A DNA stretch of 64,000 nucleotides from Bacteroidota bacterium. Lineage in GTDB: Bacteria > Bacteroidota > Ignavibacteria > UBA10030 > UBA8401. The notes below the pieces were generated by a model, which was not told the DNA's origin, did no database searches, and worked only from the letters and a program-made list of their open reading frames with translations. The DNA is taken from assembly GCA_005792285.1 (NCBI GenBank), contig SXSI01000047.1:102058-166057 (forward strand). Reading direction: 5' to 3'. A program made the position numbers and the translations under genes. This document shows positions 16,545 through 25,112 of this stretch, piece by piece (positions within the stretch are counted from its first letter, which is position 1; each line of letters starts with the position of its first letter).

Positions 16545-18644
16545 ATGTCGTTATCAACTCTCTCTAAAATAAAAACTGTTGCAATAATTGGGAATCCTAA
16601 TTGCGGAAAAAGTACGCTATTTAATTCTTTAACCGGATTAAAACAAAAAGTTGCAAATTATCCTGGCGTAACTGTTGAAAAGAAAATCGGTAAATTATTT
16701 TTAAAAGATAATATTGAAATCAATTTAATTGATTTGCCCGGAAGTTACAGTTTGTTTGCTAATTCCCCCGATGAAGAAATTTCTTCAAAAGTTTTATTGG
16801 GATTAGTTGACGAGACACCGAAACCTGATCTTGTGCTTTGTGTTATCGACGCAACCAATATTGAAAGAAATTTATATCTTCTTTCACAAATTATTGATCT
16901 TCGACTTCCTGTAATTCTTGTTTTAAACATGATTGATGTTGCAACTCAAGAGAATATTAAAATAAATAAGAATAAACTTTCGGCATTACTTGATCTTCCC
17001 ATAATTGAAACTGTTGCACCAAAATATATTGGTATTGAAGAACTTAAAAATGAAATTACCAAAGTAATAATTCCTTCAACTTCTTTGAGGAAATGGTACA
17101 CTTCAAACGAAGTTGAACATAATACTCAACTACTTTCAAAAAAAATTAGCATTTCAAAAAATATTTCATTCGATATTGCTCACCACTATGCGGTTCAATT
17201 ATTATCTTCAACAAACTCTTCAACAAACGGCGAATTTTCGAAAGATCTAATTTCAATTGCAGATAAAATAAAAGAAAAAATGTCTTTCCTCGATATTGAC
17301 CTTTCTTCAATTTTTATCGAATCAAGATATCATTGGATAAAATCTGTTTGCAATGAATCAATAATTTTCCATCGAGATGACGAATTAACTTTTAGCGATA
17401 AAATTGACAAAGTATTAACACACAAATATTGGGGCTTTATTATTTTCATTTCCATTCTTTCACTAATTTTTCAATCGATATTTACATGGGCTGTACTTCC
17501 AATGAACTTAATTGGAGGTGCTATAAATTTATTTTCCACATTTATTGAATCATCAATTCCTACCGGACAACTTCAACAATTAATTGTAAATGGAATTATC
17601 GCAGGAGTTGGTGCTGTTGTAACTTTTGTACCTCAAATATTTTTGCTTTTCATTTTTATTGGAGTATTGGAAGATTCAGGTTACATGTCTCGCGCAGCTT
17701 TTATAATGGATAAATTAATGAGTAAAGTTGGTTTGCACGGAAAATCTTTCATTCCAATGTTAAGTTCTTTTGCATGCGCAATTCCCGGAATAATGGCAAC
17801 GAGAACAATCGAAAATAAAAAAGATCGGCTCGTTACAATTTTAGTTATTCCACTAATGAGTTGCAGCGCAAGGATTCCTGTTTATACTTTATTAATTGCA
17901 GCATTCATTCCACAATATTTTGTCTTTGGAATTTTTTCTTTACCCGGATTAGTTATGATATCGATGTATCTTCTCGGTTTAGTTGCAGCACTTTGCATGG
18001 CTTGGTTATTTAAAAAAACTTTATTAAGAGGTAACCGCCAAATTTTTATAATGGAACTTCCTCCATACAAACTTCCATCTGTAAAAACTTTATTTCTACA
18101 TGCTTGGGAAAGAGTAAAATTGTTTTTGAAAAGAGCCGGAACAATAATTCTTGGAATTTCAATTGTTCTTTGGTTCTTCGCAACTTATCCAAACGTAGAT
18201 GAAAAAGATTCTTCAAAAAGACTCAAAAATAGTTTTATTGGACAAGCTGGACAATTGATTGAACCATTAATCAAACCTTTAGGATTTAATTGGAAAATTG
18301 GTGTCGGATTAATTACTTCATTATTACAAAGAGAAGTTTTCGTTTCGACAATGGGTGTAATTTATAAAGTTGATGATTCTGATATTTCATCTCAATCTTT
18401 ACAAGAAAATATTAAAAATGATATAGATGAGTCCTCAGGAAATCTCTCATTCACTCCACTTATCGCAATTTGCGTGATGATTTACTACGTACTTGCGATG
18501 CAATGCTTTTCAACACTTGCAGTTGTTCGAAGAGAAACTAATAGTTGGAAATGGCCAATTTTTCAATTCTGCTATATGACTATTTTAGCTTACAGCGTAA
18601 CATTCTTTGCATATCGCTTTGGATTATTTTTAGGATTTACATAA
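16545..18644 (+). CDS. feoB: ferrous iron transporter B
   Basis: Inner-membrane Fe2+ transporter with a cytosolic G-protein domain. G1 is GNPNCGKST (near residue 16), G3 is DLPGSYSL and G4 is NMID. The membrane part carries the Gate motifs around FVPQIFLLFIFIGVLEDSGYMSRAAF and SCSARIPVY, with the signature cysteine in FACAIPG. Length 699 is within the normal range. It sits between the double FeoA gene and the small Cys-rich FeoB partner. Confidence 0.96.
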   Translation: MSLSTLSKIKTVAIIGNPNCGKSTLFNSLTGLKQKVANYPGVTVEKKIGKLFLKDNIEINLIDLPGSYSLFANSPDEEISSKVLLGLVDETPKPDLVLCVIDATNIERNLYLLSQIIDLRLPVILVLNMIDVATQENIKINKNKLSALLDLPIIETVAPKYIGIEELKNEITKVIIPSTSLRKWYTSNEVEHNTQLLSKKISISKNISFDIAHHYAVQLLSSTNSSTNGEFSKDLISIADKIKEKMSFLDIDLSSIFIESRYHWIKSVCNESIIFHRDDELTFSDKIDKVLTHKYWGFIIFISILSLIFQSIFTWAVLPMNLIGGAINLFSTFIESSIPTGQLQQLIVNGIIAGVGAVVTFVPQIFLLFIFIGVLEDSGYMSRAAFIMDKLMSKVGLHGKSFIPMLSSFACAIPGIMATRTIENKKDRLVTILVIPLMSCSARIPVYTLLIAAFIPQYFVFGIFSLPGLVMISMYLLGLVAALCMAWLFKKTLLRGNRQIFIMELPPYKLPSVKTLFLHAWERVKLFLKRAGTIILGISIVLWFFATYPNVDEKDSSKRLKNSFIGQAGQLIEPLIKPLGFNWKIGVGLITSLLQREVFVSTMGVIYKVDDSDISSQSLQENIKNDIDESSGNLSFTPLIAICVMIYYVLAMQCFSTLAVVRRETNSWKWPIFQFCYMTILAYSVTFFAYRFGLFLGFT

Positions 18645-18787
18645 TGGACTGGCAAGAAATTACAACTTTATTTATTGTAGCCGCTACAATAATATTAATG
18701 ATCAGAAAAAGATTTTTTAATAAAAAACAAATTGGTAAATGTAATGACGATTGCAATTGTCAAACAAACAATCAAAAACATATTTAA
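18644..18787 (+). CDS. FeoB-associated Cys-rich membrane protein
   Basis: 47 residues starting MDWQEITTLF. The ATG overlaps the feoB stop (TAATG), so the longer ORF in the track is not the right start. One membrane helix (residues about 6-20) is followed by a basic stretch and a short Cys cluster, KCNDDCNC. This matches the small FeoB-associated Cys-rich membrane proteins found after feoB in many bacteria. Its likely role is in the FeoB complex at the inner membrane. Confidence 0.85.
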   Translation: MDWQEITTLFIVAATIILMIRKRFFNKKQIGKCNDDCNCQTNNQKHI

Positions 18788-18796
18788 AAAGGAAAA

Positions 18797-19579
18797 ATGA
18801 AGAAGTTATTACTAGCAGTACTATTGATTACACCACTATTTTTAAATGCAAATTCGCGTAGATTTTCTTACACTTATGAAACTAATGTTTTACCAAAAGG
18901 TATTGCAGAACTCGAAGTTTGGGGAACATTCCGATCGCAAAGGAATTATTTTTACCAAAGATTTGATCAAAGAATGGAATTTGAATATGGACTTGGAAAT
19001 GATTTACAAGTCGCTTTTTATTTGAATTCAACATTTAGAAGTGAAGATGATAATAAAGCAACTGCAGGTGGAACTTTAAAAACTACACAATCCACCTCAA
19101 TTTCATCAGAATGGAAATGGAAACTTTCAGATCGAGTTGCAGATCCTATTGGTTCAGCAGTTTATGCAGAGTACACAGTTGGTACAGATAATTCTAAAAT
19201 TGAAGGAAAAGTTTTTTTTGATAAACAATTTGAAGATTATCTAGTTGCATTTAATTCGATTTACAAACGATCGTGGAAAGTTGGTACAAATCTTGCAAAA
19301 ACTTTTGAAGATGAAGTTGAATTTGATTTAGGAGTTGCATATACAGCTAATCCGGAATATTCATTTGGGATTGAATTAAGAAACCACAACTATATAATTG
19401 ATGGAAATATTACAAATTCTGCTTTATTTTTTGGACCATCTTTTTCCTATTCGACAAAAGCAGGTTGGTTTGTACTTACTGTAATGCCACAAATTAAAAA
19501 TTTAAAAAGTAGCCAGTCACTTGATTTTTCTAAATATGAAAAAGTTTTAACTAGACTATTGTTCAGTATAGAATTATGA
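18797..19579 (+). CDS. putative outer-membrane beta-barrel in feo operon
   Basis: Not a family I can name. A cleavable signal peptide (KKLLLAVLLITPLFLNA) is followed by about 240 residues of alternating hydrophobic/polar strands rich in F, Y and W, such as GLGNDLQVAFYLNSTF and YSFGIELRNHNYI, as in outer-membrane barrels. A Shine-Dalgarno-like AAGGA precedes the ATG. It is 9 nt after the FeoB partner and overlaps the cytochrome gene by 4 nt. Co-transcription suggests an iron-related outer-membrane function. Confidence 0.65.
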   Translation: MKKLLLAVLLITPLFLNANSRRFSYTYETNVLPKGIAELEVWGTFRSQRNYFYQRFDQRMEFEYGLGNDLQVAFYLNSTFRSEDDNKATAGGTLKTTQSTSISSEWKWKLSDRVADPIGSAVYAEYTVGTDNSKIEGKVFFDKQFEDYLVAFNSIYKRSWKVGTNLAKTFEDEVEFDLGVAYTANPEYSFGIELRNHNYIIDGNITNSALFFGPSFSYSTKAGWFVLTVMPQIKNLKSSQSLDFSKYEKVLTRLLFSIEL

Positions 19580-19923
19580 TAAAATATAGACTTCTCTTTT
19601 TATCTTTAATTATTATTTCAACATCATTTTTTGTTGCCTCTTGTGCAACATCATTAATCCCAACAATTTCATCTGAACATATTAAATATGCAAATGAAAG
19701 ATGGGGAAATATAAATTCGAGTGATTTAATTGCTGCACGGGAAAAATATATACAGACTTGTTCTGGATGTCATTCACTTCCCTTGATTACAGATCATGAT
19801 GAAAAGAAATGGACTGAACTTATAAATGATATGACAAAAGAAATTAATTTACCTGATGCGGATAAAGAGATAATTCAAAAATATGTTTTTACAATTTTAA
19901 ATACCTACGATAAATCAAAATAA
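19576..19923 (+). CDS. monohaem c-type cytochrome lipoprotein
   Basis: A lipoprotein signal with lipobox VASC (about residue 23) is followed by a single haem-binding CSGCH (about residues 62-66). The tail has a helix containing INDMTKEINLPDADKEIIQKYV, where the Met is the likely distal ligand. Length 115 fits a small class I cytochrome c. It overlaps the barrel gene by 4 nt (ATGA). Being lipid-anchored and in the feo operon, it could take part in iron redox chemistry in the periplasm; that is inference. Confidence 0.85.
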   Translation: MIKYRLLFLSLIIISTSFFVASCATSLIPTISSEHIKYANERWGNINSSDLIAAREKYIQTCSGCHSLPLITDHDEKKWTELINDMTKEINLPDADKEIIQKYVFTILNTYDKSK

Positions 19924-19948
19924 TTTTAAAAACCTAACCAAAATAAAT

Positions 19949-20275
19949 ATGGAAACTAATCAAAATGTAATTTTGCCTCTCACAAAAGAATTAATTCTTG
20001 AAGCATTGATGGATGTAATCGATCCAGAATTTCCAGTTAGCGTTGTTGATCTTGGATTAATCTATGATGTCAAAATTATTGATAATTGGGTTGGAGTTAA
20101 AATGACAATGACTACTCCCGGTTGTGGAATGCAAAATGTAATTGCAAATAATGTTCGTCATAGAGTTAAAATTATTCCAGGTGTTAGCGATGCAGATGTT
20201 AGAATTGTTTGGCAACCAACTTGGACTCCGAGCATGATGAGTGCTTTTGCAAAAGAAAAATTAAAAATGAAATAA
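19949..20275 (+). CDS. DUF59/MIP18-family Fe-S assembly factor
   Basis: A 108-residue DUF59 protein with DPEFPVSVVDLGLIYDV and TTPGCGMQNVIANNVRHRV, holding the conserved cysteine, and a C-terminal WQPTWTPSMMSAFAKEKL like PaaD/SufT proteins. The family helps Fe-S cluster maturation in the cytoplasm. It is the last gene of the feo operon (25 nt gap), consistent with use of the imported iron. A terminator overlaps its stop codon. Confidence 0.88.
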   Translation: METNQNVILPLTKELILEALMDVIDPEFPVSVVDLGLIYDVKIIDNWVGVKMTMTTPGCGMQNVIANNVRHRVKIIPGVSDADVRIVWQPTWTPSMMSAFAKEKLKMK

Positions 20276-20302
20276 ATCCACTTTTGTTAAAGTGGATTTA
20301 TT
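20271..20302. terminator. bidirectional hairpin between feo operon and dinB
   Basis: A perfect 14-bp stem, AATAAATCCACTTT/AAAGTGGATTTATT, with a TGTT loop. It includes the stop codon of the DUF59 gene and lies 16 nt from the end of convergent dinB. The T-rich 3' sides on both strands suggest it can act in both directions. Confidence 0.75.
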
Positions 20303-20317
20303 ATGTGATTTTATTGT

Positions 20318-21466
20318 TTATAGTTTCCCGGTATGAATTGCATCGTCACCAAATTTATTTTTAATAGCATCAATAGTTTTTAAAACTTTTGTGCGCTTAT
20401 CATCCTCAAATAATGCCAGGTCACTTTCTTCCTGAGAAACTAAATTTGTAACTCCAGCACCCAATAATCTGATTGGTTGTTTTTTACTGAAATTTTCTTC
20501 TAATAACTTTAAAAGGTTTTGATAAATTATTTTATCATCAAATGTTTTCTCAATCCCCTTCATTCTTGTAATAGTTATAAAATCTGAAAATCTAAGTTTC
20601 AATCTAACTGTTTTAGTGGCTAGTTTTTTCTTCCTTAATATTGTTGAAACTTTTTGAGCTAATTCAAATAATTTTTGTTTTAATAATTCCAAATCAGAAA
20701 TATCTTTCTCAAATGTTTCTTCTGAACTAATACTTTTTCTTTCATCATAATTTGAGACTTCGGTGCTTCCTCCACCTTGAACAATATCAATAATATATTC
20801 ACTATACTCGCCCAATAATGTTTTCAAAACATCTGGTTTACAATTTTGTAAATCTTCTATTTTATTAATTCCGTAACTTTTTAATTTAAGTTCTGTCTTT
20901 TCACCAATACCAGGAAAAACACTAATATCAAGTTTCGATAAAAATTCTTTTTCTTCACCATTTTTTAAATGAATTAACCCATGTGGTTTAACAGTACCAG
21001 TTGCAATTTTTGATATTGTTTTACTTGAAGCAATTGCAATTGAACATGGAAGTTGAAATTCAGTATCGATAGTCTGTTGAAGCATCGAAAGAAATTTATT
21101 CCAATCATTATTATAAATTTTTTCACAACCAGTTAAATCAAGATACATTTCATCGATTGACGCTTTTTCGACAATAGGTGCAAAATCACAAAGACGGTCA
21201 TAAATTAATTTTGAGATTTTACCATATTCACCGTGGCTAACTTCAACTAAAATTACTTTTGGGCAAAGTTGTAAAGCTCTAAAAGTTGGCATTGCACTTC
21301 GTATTCCAAATGCACGCGCTTCATATGAAGCCGAAGCAACAACTCCCCTTTTTGATGGATGACCACCAACAATTACAGGTTTTCCACGAAGTGATGGATT
21401 TGAAATTCTTTCGACTGAAACAAAAAAACAATCGAGATCAATATGTGCAATTATTTTATGTTGCAC
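20318..21466 (-). CDS. dinB: DNA polymerase IV (Y family)
   Basis: Translesion polymerase. It opens with HIDLDCFFVSVE, has SYEARAFGIRSAMP, the catalytic SIDEMYLDLTG, and a helix-hairpin-helix thumb (FPGIGEKTELKLKSYGI). The little-finger domain ends in a basic/acidic tail (LFEDDKRTKVLKTIDAIKNKFG). Length 382 is normal. It is the last gene of the ychF-fkbM-dinB run. No LexA-like box was recognised near it. Confidence 0.95.
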   Translation of the reverse strand: MQHKIIAHIDLDCFFVSVERISNPSLRGKPVIVGGHPSKRGVVASASYEARAFGIRSAMPTFRALQLCPKVILVEVSHGEYGKISKLIYDRLCDFAPIVEKASIDEMYLDLTGCEKIYNNDWNKFLSMLQQTIDTEFQLPCSIAIASSKTISKIATGTVKPHGLIHLKNGEEKEFLSKLDISVFPGIGEKTELKLKSYGINKIEDLQNCKPDVLKTLLGEYSEYIIDIVQGGGSTEVSNYDERKSISSEETFEKDISDLELLKQKLFELAQKVSTILRKKKLATKTVRLKLRFSDFITITRMKGIEKTFDDKIIYQNLLKLLEENFSKKQPIRLLGAGVTNLVSQEESDLALFEDDKRTKVLKTIDAIKNKFGDDAIHTGKL

Positions 21467-21475
21467 TTATTTTTG

Positions 21476-22168
21476 TTAAAAATATTTTCTCTTAAATCGG
21501 TACTTAATCCTTCTCCAATTAATTTTGAAGGATATAAAATATATTTGAATGATTTCTATTACTGTTAATTTTGTTATTCCCATTTTAATAAAAACAGTGT
21601 CGGTTAAATCTTTATACCATATTTCATAATTATTATTTTTCATCCAACTATTTATTTCATTTATAAAAGGATTCAAATATGACTTTCCATGTGTTTCAAT
21701 CGAAATTACTTTTGGTCGACTCAACATATATTTTAGAACAAACCACTCACTTCCTTCAGTATCAATACTTAATAAATCAATTAAACCATCATCAATTTCA
21801 TTAAACGTTCGGCACTCAACTTCAATTTTCTTTTTATCTTTTAAATTCTCTTTTTCATTTTCCAAAGCCGGACTTGATTTAAGAGGTGCAGCAAATGTCG
21901 ACGCAGCATAATGAATTAATTCGAGTTTTCCAGTGTAATCATAAATTGCAACTGGATGGATTGTAATATTATATTTCCCAAAATAATTTTTTATAGCTTC
22001 AATATTATTTTTATCCGGTTCAACTAAAGTAGATCTTGTTCCATCTTCAATAAAATTAATTATATTTGAAGTTTGAGGTAAATAAACTCCAACTTCACAA
22101 ACATGCTGAACTAAAATATTTTTTTCATTAACGCGTTTGTATAATTCTTTTGTTTCGTTGTAATTCAT
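21476..22168 (-). CDS. FkbM-family methyltransferase
   Basis: An S-adenosylmethionine methyltransferase-like protein. The N-terminal VCEVGVYLPQTSN takes the place of the glycine-rich motif I. It is followed by EPDKNNIEAIKNYF and HPVAIYDYTGKLEL, then the FkbM signature DLLSIDTEGSEWFVL and VISIETHG. FkbM enzymes usually O-methylate sugars or small molecules; the substrate here is unknown. It begins at the base after the ychF stop and ends 9 nt before dinB, with no polysaccharide genes nearby, which is odd for this family. Confidence 0.8.
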   Translation of the reverse strand: MNYNETKELYKRVNEKNILVQHVCEVGVYLPQTSNIINFIEDGTRSTLVEPDKNNIEAIKNYFGKYNITIHPVAIYDYTGKLELIHYAASTFAAPLKSSPALENEKENLKDKKKIEVECRTFNEIDDGLIDLLSIDTEGSEWFVLKYMLSRPKVISIETHGKSYLNPFINEINSWMKNNNYEIWYKDLTDTVFIKMGITKLTVIEIIQIYFISFKINWRRIKYRFKRKYF

Positions 22169-23263
22169 TTACACATTAAATCTAAAATGAACAACATCGC
22201 CATCTTCAACTATATAATCTTTTCCCTCAACATGCAGAAGTCCGGCATCTTTTACATTTTGTTCAGTTTTTAATTTAAATAGATCAACACATTTCATAAT
22301 TTCAGCTCTTATAAAACCTTTTTCAAAATCAGTATGAATTGCACCAGCAGCAACTGGAGCTTTTGCATTTTTATTTACTGTCCACGCATGAACTTCTTTC
22401 GGTCCGGCAGTAAAAAAAGTTATTAAATTTAAAAGTTCATATCCTTCTTTTATTACTTGGTCTAAACCGGAATTCAATAATCCCAAACTTTCAAGAAATG
22501 GTTTTCTTTCTTCCTCAGGTAATTCCGAAACTTCTGCTTCTACAGCTGCGCTTATAATTACAACTTTTGCATTTTCCTTTTTTGCAATTTCTTTTACTTC
22601 GACAACATATTTATTTTCATTTAATAAATCCTTTTCATGAACATTGCAAACATACATTATTGGTTTATTCGTAAGTAAATGCATATCCCGAAGAATTAAA
22701 TATTCCTCATCGTGAAAAGTTAAATAACTTGCGAGCCTTCCTCCTTCGAGATGAAGTTTTAATTTTTTAATGAATTCAGATTCGATGATTCCCTTTTTAT
22801 CTCCACTTTTTATTTTTCTTTCAGCTTCAGATAATTTTTTTTCAACTGTATCGAGATCTTTTAAAATTAATTCCGTTTCAATTATTTCAATATCCCTTTT
22901 TGGATCTACACTTCCATCAACGTGAATTACATTTTCATCATCAAAACATCTCACTACGTGGACGATTGCATCTACATTCCGAATTGTTGAAAGAAATTGA
23001 TTTCCAAGTCCTTCACCTTTACTCGCACCTTTTACAAGTCCGGCAATGTCAACGAATTCAATTGTTGAAGCAATTATTTTTGGTGGATTATAAATTGAAA
23101 CAAGTTGATTAATTCTTTCATCCGGAACGGCAACGACACCGACATTCGGATCGATTGTACAGAAAGGATAATTTGCAGCTTCAACTTTTGCTGCAGTAAT
23201 TGCATTAAATAATGTTGATTTGCCGACATTCGGAAGTCCTACAATTCCACAACTAAAACCCAT
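22169..23263 (-). CDS. ychF: ribosome-associated ATPase YchF/OLA1
   Basis: Obg-related P-loop ATPase of the cytoplasm. G1 is GLPNVGKST, followed by FVDIAGLVKGASKGEGLGNQFL. The altered G4 CNVHEKD explains the ATP preference known for this family. A coiled-coil insertion and a C-terminal TGS domain (HVEGKDYIVEDGDVVHFRFNV) complete it. Length 364 is standard. A TATATTTG element lies about 20 nt upstream at 23291-23284, without a clear -33 partner. Confidence 0.96.
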   Translation of the reverse strand: MGFSCGIVGLPNVGKSTLFNAITAAKVEAANYPFCTIDPNVGVVAVPDERINQLVSIYNPPKIIASTIEFVDIAGLVKGASKGEGLGNQFLSTIRNVDAIVHVVRCFDDENVIHVDGSVDPKRDIEIIETELILKDLDTVEKKLSEAERKIKSGDKKGIIESEFIKKLKLHLEGGRLASYLTFHDEEYLILRDMHLLTNKPIMYVCNVHEKDLLNENKYVVEVKEIAKKENAKVVIISAAVEAEVSELPEEERKPFLESLGLLNSGLDQVIKEGYELLNLITFFTAGPKEVHAWTVNKNAKAPVAAGAIHTDFEKGFIRAEIMKCVDLFKLKTEQNVKDAGLLHVEGKDYIVEDGDVVHFRFNV

Positions 23264-23335
23264 TTTGTTCTCTCATTTTGACACAAATATACTGTAAAAT
23301 TATTAATTTATTTTCGATAAGAGTAATTCTTTTAA

Positions 23336-23365
23336 TTGAAATATTTTCAAAACAAACTTATATTG
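23336..23365 (+). promoter_or_regulatory. candidate ccdA promoter
   Basis: TTGAAA (23336-23341), 17 nt and TATATTG (23359-23365) fit the window's recurring promoter pattern. The predicted start lies only a few nt before the ATG at 23374. This supports the shorter CcdA start over the upstream one in the ORF track. Confidence 0.45.
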
Positions 23366-23373
23366 AACTCATT

Positions 23374-24105
23374 ATGACCAATGAAATAACTTTTTTCACA
23401 GCATTTATTTTCGGATTGCTGTCATTTATCTCACCCTGTGTATTACCAATTGTTCCAGGATATATTTCATTTATTTCCGGAGTTTCATTAGATGAAATGA
23501 AAGAACATTCTTCCTCCGGTTTAAAAAAAATGTTGATGAATTCAATTTTATTTGTACTCGGCTTCTCACTTGTTTTTGTTTTGATGGGAGCAGGCGCTAC
23601 AACTTTTGGTAATTTTCTACTTGAACAAAAATCAATTCTCTCTTTAGTAGGTGGCGCTTTAATAATAATTTTTGGAATTCATATGACAGGACTTTTTCGT
23701 ATTTCAGCATTGAATTACGAAAAACGATTTCATATGCAGAATAAATCTTTTGGTTTATTTGGTTCCTTTTTAGTTGGACTGGCTTTCGCTTTTGGTTGGA
23801 CTCCTTGTATCGGTCCAATTTTAGCAACTATTTTAGCAGTCGCAAGTCAACAGGAATCTGTAAATCAGGGAATACTTCTACTTAGTTTTTATTCACTCGG
23901 ATTAGGAATTCCATTTATCATAACTGCAATCAGTATAAATTTATTTTTCAATTTTTTTAATAAAGTAAAAAAATATTTTCATCTAATTGAAGTTATCGGT
24001 GGAATACTTTTAATTGCTGTTGGGATTTTAATTATGACAAATAAATTAACTATAATTGCAAGTTGGTTGATAAAATTATTCCCCTTCCTTTCGAAATTAT
24101 CCTGA
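23374..24105 (+). CDS. ccdA: cytochrome c biogenesis protein CcdA
   Basis: Inner-membrane thiol-disulfide carrier that passes electrons from cytoplasmic thioredoxin to the periplasm for haem attachment to cytochromes c. Six or more membrane helices are visible. The redox motifs are FISPCVLPIVPGY and FGWTPCIGP, each with its Cys beside prolines. I start at ATG 23374 (243 residues, MTNEITFFTAF) because the extra 32 track residues are not family-like and overlap the promoter. The c-type lipoprotein in the feo operon is a plausible client. Confidence 0.9.
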   Translation: MTNEITFFTAFIFGLLSFISPCVLPIVPGYISFISGVSLDEMKEHSSSGLKKMLMNSILFVLGFSLVFVLMGAGATTFGNFLLEQKSILSLVGGALIIIFGIHMTGLFRISALNYEKRFHMQNKSFGLFGSFLVGLAFAFGWTPCIGPILATILAVASQQESVNQGILLLSFYSLGLGIPFIITAISINLFFNFFNKVKKYFHLIEVIGGILLIAVGILIMTNKLTIIASWLIKLFPFLSKLS

Positions 24106-24112
24106 TAATCTG

Positions 24113-25102
24113 ATGAATAATTCAAATTCAATTCTGGATTTAATAATTGCTGCAAAGAAAATAGTAATCTCGTCACACATTTCTCCAGATGCCGATGCAA
24201 TTGGAAGTGAAGTTGCACTCTGCTCGGCACTTCAACAATTAGGAAAAGATGTAAAAATAATCAATCCGGGAAATCATCCGGCAAATTTACAATTTTTGAT
24301 TAACCATTTTTCAGAGGGAACATATTCTTATTTCAATTCCAAACTGACTGAATTCGATTGTGATTTGGTAATAATAGTTGATACCAGTCAAAGAAAACAG
24401 TTTGAATCAGTTGCAAATTTTATACTGAAATCGAACGCAACAATAATTTGTATTGATCACCACTTAAATCCAGATGACTTATTCCATCATCAACATATCG
24501 ATACAACATTACCCGCAACAGGAATTTTGATTTATAATTTAATATCAAAATTTCCAAATTTTAAATTAACACTCCCAATTGCTGAATCACTTTATGCAGC
24601 GATAATGACTGATACAGGTTCATTTAGATTCACACGAACAACAGGAATGGTTCACGAAATAATTGCTAAATTAGTTGACGCTGGTGCAAATCCATCTTTG
24701 ATTTATGAACATATTTACGAAACTGGCTCAATTCAAAGATTACATTTATTAGGTAAAGCATTACAATCGATACAACTTTGGCATAATCAAAAAACTTCAG
24801 TAATTACGATTACCAAAAATGATTTTGAGGAAACAAAAACATCAACAGAAGATTTAGATAATGTTGTAAATTTAGGATTTACAATTAAGGGAGTTGATGT
24901 CTCTCTAATGATTGTTCAACTCAATGATAATTTTAAAATGAGTTTTCGATCTAAAGGAGACTTCCCGGCAAATAAACTTGCTCAACATTTTGGTGGTGGC
25001 GGTCATTTAAATGCAGCTGGCGCCAGATATAAAGCTAATTCGTTGGAAACTGTTTTAAACGAACTAAAAAGCAAAACAGAAGAATTATACAATTCAATTT
25101 AA
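24113..25102 (+). CDS. nrnA: DHH-family phosphoesterase, NrnA-like
   Basis: A Mn-dependent DHH-DHHA1 enzyme that degrades nano-RNA and/or pAp. Motifs in order: ISPDADAIGSEVALC, IIVDTSQRKQF, CIDHHLNPDD and MTDTGSFRFT. The DHHA1 substrate-binding loop is GGGGHLNAAGA near residue 300. Length 329 is normal for NrnA. It follows ccdA by 7 nt and precedes pepA by 10 nt. The symbol is by family resemblance; relatives hydrolyse cyclic dinucleotides. Confidence 0.88.
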   Translation: MNNSNSILDLIIAAKKIVISSHISPDADAIGSEVALCSALQQLGKDVKIINPGNHPANLQFLINHFSEGTYSYFNSKLTEFDCDLVIIVDTSQRKQFESVANFILKSNATIICIDHHLNPDDLFHHQHIDTTLPATGILIYNLISKFPNFKLTLPIAESLYAAIMTDTGSFRFTRTTGMVHEIIAKLVDAGANPSLIYEHIYETGSIQRLHLLGKALQSIQLWHNQKTSVITITKNDFEETKTSTEDLDNVVNLGFTIKGVDVSLMIVQLNDNFKMSFRSKGDFPANKLAQHFGGGGHLNAAGARYKANSLETVLNELKSKTEELYNSI

Positions 25103-25112
25103 GAGGAATAAA

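Noticed and set aside
23278-23373. N-terminal extension of CcdA in the ORF track
   Set aside because: It covers the candidate promoter and precedes a family-typical start at 23374.
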